A stretch of 64,000 nucleotides of DNA, from positions 3,491,501 to 3,555,500 of the forward strand of contig JAXDDX010000023.1 in assembly GCA_034670405.1 (NCBI GenBank). The letters are read 5' to 3'. Below, piece after piece: positions 28,265 through 39,145 of the stretch. The notes beneath the pieces are model-generated. The model did not search any database and was not told where the DNA came from. It saw nothing but the letters and a program-made list of their open reading frames with translations. Both the position numbers and the translations under genes were made by a program. Within the stretch, counting starts at the first letter, position 1; every line of letters starts with the position of its first letter. The DNA is from Hoplostethus atlanticus. Its lineage: Eukaryota; Chordata; Actinopteri; Trachichthyiformes; Trachichthyidae.

Positions 28265-31200
28265 ATGAATAATTATATTTTCATCAGAGTCGTTGGGAAA
28301 GGGAGCTATGGAGAAGTGAACTTGGTGAAACACAAAACAGACCGAAAACAGGTGAGAAGCAAAAGTCTATTGTATTTGGAATTAACCGACATAATGTTAC
28401 GACAGTTAATGTGTGCAACGTTTACATGTGTAAGTACATTTGAGTAAGTACATTTGAAGCCACACACACTATCAACCAAGCTTGACGCTAGGAAGGCAAC
28501 CAGCTAACGTTAAGATAGCTTAGCTAACGTCGGTTAAAACAGCATCATTTTATTAAATTTGTGACAGTCGTTAGTTGATTTGTCGAGCGAACAATGATGT
28601 TGACACGTCCAGTGTGTTGAGATAACGGATGTTTGGACACAACAATCGTGTCAAGCGACTGGACAGAAAAGGTGAATAACACTCAATTTTACAATTCATG
28701 AAGGTCGTTCCTTGCGGTCTAGGACACCGATTCTCACAGTGGGTTGCTTGAGAGGGTTGAGTGGGTACCCAGAAAACACCAGGGATAGTTTAATTTGACA
28801 AGTATTTAATTTACTACTAGTTAGCACAATAAGAAACTGTTTATGATTGACCGTTATGACAATAGGCGTTCCTTTCTCCATGGTTATCCTCCACCTACTG
28901 AAGAGACAGTTATGTAGTTTGAAATTAAGCCATAAAACATCTTCATTTTCTCATGTTCAGAAATACTGATGATTGACACATATGTTCTCCTTGAACTCCA
29001 TTCCAGGAAAAATGAATGTGCGTGTTTTTTTTTGCTTTTTCCAGTATGTCATAAAGAAGTTGAACTTGACCACTTCTTCTAAGCGGGAACGGCGTGCTGC
29101 AGAGCAGGAGGCCCAGCTTTTGTCCCAGCTGCGACATCCCAACATTGTGACCTACAGGGAGTCGTGGGAAGGAGATGACTGCCAACTATACATTGTCATG
29201 GGTTTCTGTGAGGGAGGCGACCTCTATCACAGGCTCAAACAACAAAAGGGAGAACTCTTACCTGAGAGGCAGGTGGTGGAGTGGTTTGTCCAGATAGCTA
29301 TGGCCCTCCAGGTGTGCTATAATTGTGAAAGAAGCCAAGTGAATTCAAACATAATGTGGCTTTTAAATGGGTATATCTGAATTGACTGTTCTGATTTCGC
29401 TCCGTAGTATCTGCACGAGAAGCACATCCTTCACCGGGACCTTAAAACACAGAACATCTTCCTGACAAAGACCAACATCATCAAAGTGGGAGACCTTGGC
29501 ATTGCACGGGTTTTGGAGAACCAGAATGATATGGCCAGTACACTCATAGGGACGCCTTATTACATGAGCCCAGAGCTCTTCTCTAATAAACCATATAACC
29601 ACAAGGTATTTGATATATCTTTTCATTTGATATCACCATCATTTTTGAATAGATATAGAATAAAATAAGACAAACCGTAGGAGCAAGTTATTTTCTTTGT
29701 CTGTAGGACATACATTACTATGTGTGGTTTTCTTCTGGATGACAATCGGCATCACTTTACACTTTACAATTAGATATGCTATTTTTTTTCCAGTCAGATG
29801 TATGGGCCTTGGGATGCTGTGTGTATGAGATGTCCACACTGAAACATGCCTTCAATGCCAAGGACATGAACTCACTGGTGTATCGCATCGTAGAGGGAAA
29901 GGTGGGTTTAACCTTGGGGTCTAGCTTATATTCGTCTTTTCAACAGATTTGTCAGCCGTTTCCTGAGAAACTATTTTCTAGAGAATGTCAAAATTGTTAG
30001 GAGTAGTCCTAACACTAGTGCTAAGTAATACTTGGAAAGAGTGTAGCTCTTGGTGAGCTTGGCGATCTTGATGTCAGAAGTTCCAGAATAAGGCTTTTAA
30101 TAATTGATTTTTGTATAGTGAAGATGTTATTTATGTCAACCCAAATACCTAGAAACCTCAATTAGGGCAACACAGTTTCACATTGATTCCTAACACTTTC
30201 CCTTGGTTTTCTCATCAGTTGCCACAGATGCCCAGTAAGTATGACCCCCAGCTGGGAGAACTGATCAAGAGCATGCTGTGTAAGAGACCTGAGGACAGGC
30301 CTGACGTCAAGCTTATCCTCCGACAGCCCTACATCAAACGACAAATTGCCATGTTTCTTGAGGCCACCAAAGAGTAGGTGACCCTGTCAGCAAGCTGCCT
30401 AGCTGAAATCCTCAATTTCTTTCTGTTTCTGCATTTTACTCACTCTATCATTTATCTATTTCTCTGTTTTTTGTTCTCATTTTCCCTCCCTCTTTACATA
30501 ATATTAATGTTTTTCTAGAATCAGCCAGTGCCCACACCTCTACCACAATGAACTGCTAACCCTATGTAGGAGTAATTGATCCCTTCTTCAATATTTGTGT
30601 TTGTTTTGGTTCTCACCGCACCAGGAAAACTGCCAAGTCAAGAAAGAAAGATGTGGGAGGCAGTGGCGACAACAAGGCCAACAGTGCAGCATCATGTGTA
30701 GTGTCACGTCAGCCAAAACCAGAGAGGCTGCCACTAAGTCCTCAGTCTGAACCTCTTGCCAGGGGGAAAAGGGTGAGAGAATGGAGACTAGCTAGGCTAC
30801 TTTGACACAGAGGCTTTTGTGGAATAAGAAGATTACAAGTGCATATGATGCAATTTCCCTGCAATTCTGTGGTGTAAATACACCCTTTGCAGAACGCTGT
30901 ATCTTGATAAACAGTGTCCCAAACGAGAGCTCCAATGTGACATTGTAACCTGATATAAAACATACCGTCATCTATAGATTCATAACATGTATATGACAGA
31001 TTGCATACAGTTTCTTAGTGTTGTCAAAGTCCCGTGACCATTTGTGAATAAGTTTCCTCATCGTCCTGTGTTTATTCTGAATAGGTTTTTGTTTTTTTCC
31101 CCCCCATTCTCAGAAAGAGAATTTACAACAACATAAAGATAGAAATGGTGTCACAGACCGACATCCAGCCCAGACACCTCCAGTGCTCAAATCCCCTTCA

Positions 31201-34200
31201 CCTGATGCTCTCAAAGGTGGCACTGTGTCCCTGGCAACCATCAGCAGCATTAATATTGATATCCAGCCACAGGAGCACAAGGACCTGATGGAGAGACAGG
31301 CTCAGTCTCAGCCTCAGTCAGTTGTGTCAAACCCCCAGACAGGTAATGAACCTGTAACTGACAGTGTGCCCACATACAGGAAGGGGAGAGGGAAACCAGA
31401 TCCTTCTCCCCCTCCTTCCCCCCCTCCACCATCCTCTTAAGCCAATATCAGGTGTTGGGAGCGGGGGAGGAGAGGAGAGGAGACCATCTGATGGATTGTT
31501 AGGCGTTCACCCACAGGCGCCACTGAACCCTGGGGATAGATTTCCTGCCTTTGTGGAGAAACAAATGTTGGATGTGGATTATAAGGACGATACCATGGAG
31601 TTACTCAAAGAGGTTGAGATGGAGAACCAAAAGCTTGAAGTTAACAGACAGGCTGCTGTTTCTAAAAGTGTCCCTGAGCGGAGGTCTGCACATAAACCCA
31701 GTATACAAAATATCAGGGAGACATTGGAAGTGAATGTGGGCAATAAGAATGACACTGTGACCCTCCTCAAGGCAGCTCCAACACAAAGCTACACCCCAGA
31801 CACCCAAGTAAGTGGTGGTGGTGAGTGAGAGTGATGCTTCTCCTATTTAATTATAATGTATGAATTCTGTCTAATTTTTATGTGTGCTAACTTTTGTCTT
31901 TGTAGGATAGCTTTGAATCCACTGAAAAATTATTAGAGCCCTTTCCTCCTGCCACAGCACTGGTGAGATTTAAGATTCTTGTACCCATTCTGTGATCTTT
32001 TGTCAGAACAAAGCCTATAAGCTGACTGTATAACATTGCTTGTATAGCATTGTTGGTAAATGTTTGCCACAGTGTAAAAAGGACTGTGATTGTGTCTCTT
32101 AAGGAACCTTCTCAGGAGGAGTTCCCCTCACAGGTCGCCAGGCCGGGTCTGTCCACTCCAGGCCCAACTCCCCCGTACTTTTCACTGGAACCTTCTGTCT
32201 CACAGCAACACAGACAGAGGGACATGGGACGGACACGGGACCAGGACAAGGTAAAGGCAGACAGGACGTAATGTGAGGTAGTTGACACTCAGGAAATTCC
32301 AGGATAAGATTTTCTTTGTCTTGCGATTAATGTACTTAATGTACTACGGTATAATGTGTTCATACATCATGTATATGAAAATTAAGTTATCTGCTTTTAG
32401 CAATATGTCACTTACTGATATTTTTGGACAACCCTTCTAGGATGTCTTAGGGTCACCCGATGAGCATGTACTCCAAATGTAGTACTTGTTGGATAAGCAG
32501 CCTTTCCATCAAATATTTCATGCTCTGTTTCAGGGGCTGAAGTGCTCTTTCTCAAACATTGCATCAGATTGTATCTATCAATGCACACTTAAAATGTATG
32601 CTTAGTGCACTTTAATGGCTTCAAATAAAATAGCAATTACATTATACTACTATACTGGCTAGCCAGTTAATACATTAATTGGCGTTAATTGGTTTCATCT
32701 GGAGGATCTTGTATCTTGTTTTTCCTTCTGTTAGTCTAAGGTGGCTGCTCCTAGACCTTTGCCTCCCCCTCCTGTTGACGCCATAGCCATAGAAGGGAGG
32801 AAGAGGAGCAGAGGGAGCACAGAGAAAAAGAAAGCTACTGTAGCTGCGTCCTCCACATCAGTTAGTTCCTCTAAGGACAGAGTTTTACCACTGCCACAGG
32901 TGAGAACGCTGCTCTACTCACATATTGTACACACTACACACTGTGTGCTATTCTTACTTATGTGCCACATTACCGCACACCTGTGAATTATCCACACTGC
33001 CCCAGGTCCACTTCTTTGGGCAGAATAAGAGGCTAGAGCTACAACTAGCTAGAGCTACAACTCAGTCTCATTTATAGGTGGCCTTCCACTCAATTATACA
33101 AAATTATATTGTTACTTTTTAATGGTCTTCATGGACTCTTGGGTCATCAAACTTATTTAGCCGAAAAAGAAGCTTGAACCCTAAATTCAAGGGTTAGGGT
33201 TCAAGTCATCAGTCTTACAAAGTTTTTCTTGCAACAGCAGCGATGCATAAGAAAATACTGTAGACGTTAGTACTGTTCATCCAGAAAGTAAATACAAACA
33301 GTAAATAAAAATAAAGTAAATAAAAATAGCCTTTGTTGTCACAATTTGTATAATTTCATATTGAAAGTTAGCAGAGAAAAAACACAGAAAAAAAGCATAC
33401 AAATAATATCAAAACCTGTACTTCTGTCCAAATACTGCTTGTGATAAATAATTTTGGTATATAGGTCTCTGGCTGAAATCAATAGGTACAGTATATCCAT
33501 CACATGTAAATTGTCTGGGTCAATTTCTTTTTCCCAGGATCGCCCTCTGTCTGCCAGAGAGAGGAGAAGACTGAGACAGTCCCAAGAGAACATCAGCCAG
33601 CCAGGTAAATAACTCATTGTTATTATTAAGATCAATATTTAATTGAACTAAAACAATAAACAAAAGACAACACGAGAACAGCACTAGCCCGGAGGAAAAG
33701 GGGACAGAAACAGGACAAGAAGGAAAATTCTAATGGATACAAGTACAGAAGCCGTCCATTCCCACGGTGCCTAGCTCAGCTGTTGCTGCAGTTTAAGTTA
33801 CTACAGTCCTGGAGTCAGGATAACCACATCAGTCCCCCAATGTTGTCAAGAAGAACAGATTCACTCTGCTATACTGCTAGGTAAGCTGTTTTTCAGTATC
33901 ATAACATAGTAGCCTGTTAGACAAAATGTTGTGTTAGCATTGGCCAAACTTAATTAAACTCCACACCTGTTACACAAAACTGCTTGCACTGTGGGAAAAA
34001 TGCCAGAGAGAAAATGAAAACAAGAAAAAAAGTGGGGAGAAATAATAAGAATAGGAGAAAGAAGCCGCATCATTTTTGAAGGTAAACTCTTTTTCCAGCA
34101 GGTTAAAAGTATGATTGGTAGATGTTTATGAGGAGTTGGGGGCTACTTTCCCTCATCTTATAGAATGATGAAATAGAGAAGTAACTGTCTGTCTGTGCAA

Positions 34201-35885
34201 AATGTTCTAAAAGGAAAAATGGTGGGAGAAGAAATTGGGGTGTTTGACAGAGCAACTGGCTACACGATCAACATGGATATAATCTTTCTCCTCAAGACGT
34301 TATATTTATTAGATGCCTCTGAGTAAATTAAATATTCTTCATATTTACATGACAAATCTGTCGAATCTGTAAAAATAAAAAAACAATAGTTGGTACAATT
34401 GTTCTGTTGCTCACTGTGTTTTTCTGCTCTTCCACAGGTGTTAGTGCTGTAAGAAGGGCGTCTTATGATTATGTCACTTCCTCCAAGGATGAGCACCACC
34501 ATGTCCTGGTTAGCCGATCTGTTTCAGAGTCTATCACCGAGGCCAACAATAAGGTATAAACTACCTAGATGAGCTGATGGTCTCATGAGTGCAAGATCTT
34601 GTCTGGCTTGTGAGGCTAGCATGATATATTATAATGAATTAAAAACAGAAGTCTGTATGGTGAGCTTTATCGAAACTATAAGTTGTGTTTTTTAACAGCA
34701 GGGGCGAAGGTCAGATGAAGATGAGTGCAGCTCATCCACAAGTTCCACAGAGCGCTCAGAGGGTGACTACAGAGAAAGGTGGGATCAGACAAATAAACAG
34801 GGTGAAAACGCTGCGCCTGTTCAACTTGTGTTAACCTGTTCAAAACCTCAACTCCAACAGTCACTATACTGTATGCCATTCTTAATAACTTCACATTCCC
34901 TATGCAGTTTTACAGTGCATGTATTTATGGGTTCTCTGCAGGAAGAGTGATTCCAAAGACATGCAGGATTTAGTCCAGATGATGACCCAAACATTGCGAA
35001 TGGATGGCAGAGATAGTGTGAACGAGCTGGACAGAGGCAGATATGGCTCTATTGCGTTGCCGGAGTTTAAACTGAACAGGAAGTACAGAGACACACTGAT
35101 GCTTCATGGGAAGGCTGAAGAGGAAGACGAGGACTTTCCATTCAACGAATTACCAATGAGTTAGATGAACTATTAATATATTTCTATTGTTATCAATCAG
35201 TCATCCACCCTGCCGCTTTCCTCTGTTTAACAAATGCTTCTCTCCAACAGGCTCCAAGTCTGGTCCAGCCAAGATTCGGCGGGCCATCGAGCACCTGAGG
35301 ACAGATGTGGTGAAGGGCCTAGGGGTCAAGCTGCTGGACAGAGTCCTGGAAATCATGGAGGAGGAAGACGACAACAAACGTGAAGTAGGAAACCCAACTA
35401 CTAAAACACATCAGGCACGAGACACAAGATCACACCTAGACCAATATACTGGCCCTCATTTATGAAGCCAATGTAGAAATAATTATAAATTCCAAGGGTG
35501 GGATAATTCTAAGAAACTTGATTTTATGGTTAATTTATGGCTAAAAATGGTTAATTTGTGCAATTTACATCACTTAAATTTAAACACAAGATCCAATGTG
35601 AATGGTGCATTCTCTAAACCACCAAAATACACTCATATTTGGCACTGCCTTCTAATAAATACATGTTTGAAGTAGACCTCTACTGTTAAATATATCATGC
35701 AGGCTCATTTGTTAACTATCTAGGGTAAATCACATGTCGTTTGTTACCAAACATGATCTCAGTTGAAATCTTCTTGTCTCTTGCTGCAGCTGTGCCTTCG
35801 GCATCAAATGGGAGAGAAGTACCAAGCCTATGCTGTGATGGTGAGGCAGCTGAAATTCTTTGAGGATGTTGCCTTCAAAGTTTAG
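28265..35885 (+). CDS. nek4: NIMA-related Ser/Thr kinase Nek4, 16 coding exons, one frame change in exon 7
   Basis: Nek4 is a NIMA-family kinase linked to cilia and the DNA damage response. Exons: 28265-28351, 29045-29311, 29408-29605, 29794-29901, 30219-30373, 30625-30772, 31114-31807, 31906-31962, 32104-32250, 32735-32899, 33538-33604, 34438-34553, 34699-34778, 34942-35159, 35251-35384, 35790-35885. All junctions are GT-AG and in phase. Kinase motifs: GKGSYG (11-16), VIKK lysine 33, HRDLKTQN (Asp129), DLG (147-149, the Nek4 form of DFG) and GTPYYMSPE. Conserved C-terminal blocks include [44 protein letters not shown] and MGEKY..RQLKFFE. The ATG at 28265 follows a GTG in frame; ATG is chosen. 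Exon 7 changes frame within a C/T-rich stretch: the literal frame stops at 31438-31440 (429 aa), whereas one base fewer at the C7 run (31418-31424) would give about 911 aa. A poly(A) signal AATAAA lies at 36224. Confidence 0.95.
33173..33205. repeat. 12-bp perfect inverted repeat with telomere-like units
   Basis: CTTGAACCCTAA at 33173-33184 and its exact complement TTAGGGTTCAAG at 33194-33205 surround a 9-nt loop, in nek4 intron 10. Each arm holds one TTAGGG-type unit. Confidence 0.9.
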
Positions 35886-36588
35886 AAAACACTGTATATG
35901 CCCAAGCATTAGCTGATTTTGTATAGGAACTCAAATGTAAATGTCTCTGTAGAAAGTTTATGTACCTCTCAGTAGAAATACAGAAAATACTGACTATAAC
36001 TTCCATGATACCTATGCAAAGATTTGGAGTCATTTTGAAGTAGTCTAGTTGTCATTCTACGTTTTTGTAGTAGAGTACCATTTGGCTTATTAATAATGCA
36101 AACCAGAATTCAAGAATTGTACTTATGCTGTATCTCTAAAGACACTAGATCTCATTTGTGATGATTTGTTTTTATATTTTCTTACACAGGATAATGTAGA
36201 TGTATTTACATTAGAATCTTTCTAATAAAAATGTATGTATTTATTTTTTTCTGTTCACACTTGTTTTCCAAAATGTTGATAGCTGGAAAAAGAAACAAAT
36301 TGATGTAAAGTTTTAACCAACCAAAACAAAAATAGAACACTAAGGCATAAATGTCTTAGTGTGCTGCTAATCTTCTGACTCATGGTATATCCTCAATAAG
36401 CCTTAATCACAAAAGAAAGGTTTCATTTATGAAACATACACAATGTTTGATGTTTATTAATTGGACATGCAGGTATTTCACCACCGACTGACACACATTT
36501 GAACACAGTTATCCTTCCAAGTGGAAAAACTCAAAACAATATGCAGTATAAAAAGATGTATTGGCAGCTGGGCAAGGATAGTTTTGAG
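35886..36588. other. nek4 3' UTR and intergenic spacer to spcs1
   Basis: The two genes converge, with stop codons about 0.7 kb apart. AATAAA at 36224-36229 serves nek4. The spcs1 3' end must lie between about 36240 and 36588. No other gene fits. Confidence 0.7.
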
Positions 36589-37891
36589 TTACTTGTGCTT
36601 CTTCTTCTTGATGCTTTCCTGAGGTTTTTGACTGGTTTCCCCACTGCTCTCTGGCATGGCTGGCTGCCAGGACAGAGGGTTCTTTCTGTACATTGGCCAT
36701 GGGGGCAGGGTCAACTAAAAGCATGAACAGAAAAAGAAAAATGTATGAGATAGTTTTTTGGCCCCTATCAATATCAAAGTCGGTGAGCCCTGGTATCGTA
36801 ACAGAAGAGAATCAGCAGGATTTATATTGTACACAAATTTTGCCTGAATGTTCCATCTATAATGCTTTATGTGTGAAGAGTGAATGGGCTGTTTTTTGCT
36901 AATTATCTTAACTCATGGATGTTGGACTGTGCTGGTGTAAAATGCACAGCTTATTTATACATTGCTCCTTTACACAAATGAAGCAGAGAACAATGCAAAA
37001 AAAATAACTTACCACACAGGACACAGCAAAACCGATCAATACTATATACACGGTCCACCCAAATTGTTCAACGACCAGACCATATATGAATCCAATCACC
37101 TGAAAAGACAATGCAAAGGATATCAATGACCTGTTAGCTGAATGCAGACTAAAGCACAATGCAATTCTAATGAGATGTTTTAAATGAATAACATCCATAT
37201 TATATGGATACTTACCGCTGAGATGAGTATTATTCCTTGGAAAATCTGTTCAGCCAGCTTCTGGCCTTTATAATCCTGTGACAGACAGTGGGCAGGGAAA
37301 ATATCAGAGCATATAAATGACACCAAGTCAACACAAGATAAAGTAGTGTAGTAAGTCCATATAAGATAGAGACAACACTGGGTAAGCATCTGACAACCAT
37401 TGGTCACAACCATATGGTCCAGTTTTACGGACATGGAGTACGGCTAAATATCAGTCAAGAACTAACAACACCTTTCAGTATAATACCACAGCGGCCTGAT
37501 GTTGCATTAAATGTTACTCTAGTCAATCGCCCTATTAATAATAGTATCATTATTAACTGACTGACTACTGTGACAGCTAATTGCGTATTTGAGTAGAGTT
37601 GTACAAAGCTATACTATAGCTATAAAGAAAGCGTCGGCTGTAGGGGGTAGCTATAAAGGATACAATACTACAGAGGCTGTTAAGAAACCAACCACTGATG
37701 AGGTTAGTTAAGTTAGTATTTACGTTGACTAACATTAGATATGAAACAGACGGAAAAGCACGTTAGCTAGCATAGCTAGCTGACTGAGCTAACGTTACAA
37801 TATGGAAGAACATTAAACCCAAGAAATATTGTTATTACATTAAATTAAGTATTACCATGTGCGTTGGAATGGAGTTGAATATTGCCAGCAT
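36589..37891 (-). CDS. spcs1: Signal peptidase complex subunit 1 (SPC12 homolog)
   Basis: SPCS1 is the small two-pass membrane subunit of the ER signal peptidase complex, which removes signal peptides and helps choose signal peptides over membrane helices. Four minus-strand exons: 37856-37891, 37216-37275, 37013-37099, 36589-36714. Each splice is in phase 0, giving 102 aa, the same length as the human protein. Sequence landmarks are [45 protein letters not shown] and [14 protein letters not shown]. Two hydrophobic segments (about residues 22-43 and 49-68) span the membrane, joined by a short EQFGW luminal turn. A lysine-rich KKKKHK tail ends the cytosolic C-terminus. It is divergent from glt8d1, whose first exon starts a few hundred bases away, so the two probably share a promoter region. 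Confidence 0.97.
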
Positions 37892-38491
37892 CGTTCTATT
37901 TTAGACAAATACGTTTATGGAATATGGTCCAAACCGAAGTATGCCTGACTTCCGGTTTCAAAAAGCTACGTATTGCTGTGGAGGACCCAAGCGGCTACTC
38001 CCGAGTGTTATAACTTTGCAGACTTGCGCAGGTTCCCGAAGGTATATCGACCAGACGATTGGCTGAAGTGCTGTAGTTTACGTCGATTGAACTGAACCAT
38101 TTGGTTTGAAGTTAGTGAAAATTGACGTTATACGCTTGAAATGACCGCCAGTCAGTATACATCGCGTATTACAATGTATTATATATAATTTAATAATTCT
38201 ATAATAATAATTTCCACATAGCATCAAATTATCTGCATATTGAAAACTGCTGGATAATGGATATAATGTAGTTTAGGGTGTGTGAGTGTGTATGTGTGTA
38301 AGTGAAGGGTTTGGGATTTAGATTTGAAGTCTATTGTCTGATCCACACTCCGGAGCAGAAGGTGGCGGTAATGCACCAATAAGCTAGATGCCAACCGCCG
38401 TAAACCAAGAAGAAGAAGAAGAAGACGGCTGGATATTATCGTTTTACAGTCAGGCAAACAGATAGGCATCTATTACTACGAGCAATTCAAG
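37892..38491. promoter_or_regulatory. Shared spcs1/glt8d1 promoter region
   Basis: About 600 bp separates the spcs1 start codon from a glt8d1 5' donor (AATTCAAG|GTAAGG at 38491). Within it lies GGTGGCGGTAATGCACC (38362-38378), ACCGCCGTAAACC (about 38394) and an AAG run (38407-38422), just before the probable glt8d1 first exon. The GGCGGT and ACCGCC parts are inverse repeats. I recall this GGCGGTAATGCACC..CCAACCGCC..AAGAAG arrangement from many fish gene 5' ends. The non-coding exon ending at 38491 is inferred from the donor. Confidence 0.5.
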
Positions 38492-39145
38492 GTAAGGGAT
38501 AAACTTGTTGATGTTGAGTTGGCACTTTGGCTTTAACGTGAATTAGTTTTGTAATTGCGACTGACTGCGTGTGCTTTGCGCAAATTATGAATTAACACAT
38601 GCATGAAAAGTTAAAAAGGACGAAGTTTTCAAACAGCCTTGAATGTGTAACGTTAACGTTGTCCAATCGCCACGCAGCGGTGCAGCAATTCGACTTCTCC
38701 CCAATCTTTATTAGCTAGCTAGCCAATATATTGTGTTCAATTTGTAGCTGCTATTTTTTTTTCTCCATTCAACATACCTGCCAGAGGGACGAATGAGGCC
38801 GTTATCATGACATTGAGGAGAGGTGAGTCAATTTGGATGACTTAGTTGCTTTTTCATCAATGGAACTTGCGTCTCTGAAACATCTGTCATCTCTAGTCTA
38901 GATACAATAGGCAGCGTTTTGGGCAGTGCAAGTGCTGTTGGAAATTGGGTGATGTACCTTTTTATAATATGTTCTTTTATAATTAAAACAATACCGAGGA
39001 AGATCGTTGGGCACTAGAGATGTAAAACATATTTCTCACCAAACCGATTCAATTATTATCGTCCTTCACAGTCCCCAAATTTGTATATATGCTTGAAATG
39101 AGCGCCAGCGCCAGTCAATATACATCGCGTATTATATTTTATACA
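38134..39145. repeat. Dispersed local direct repeat (~50 bp) flanking the glt8d1 5' exon
   Basis: GCTTGAAATGACCGCCAGTC followed by AGTATACATCGCGTATTA (38134-38180) recurs as GCTTGAAATGAGCGCCAGCG, CCAGTCAATATACATCGCGTATTA (39091-39145). The copies are about 960 bp apart. No mobile element hallmark is evident. Confidence 0.75.
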
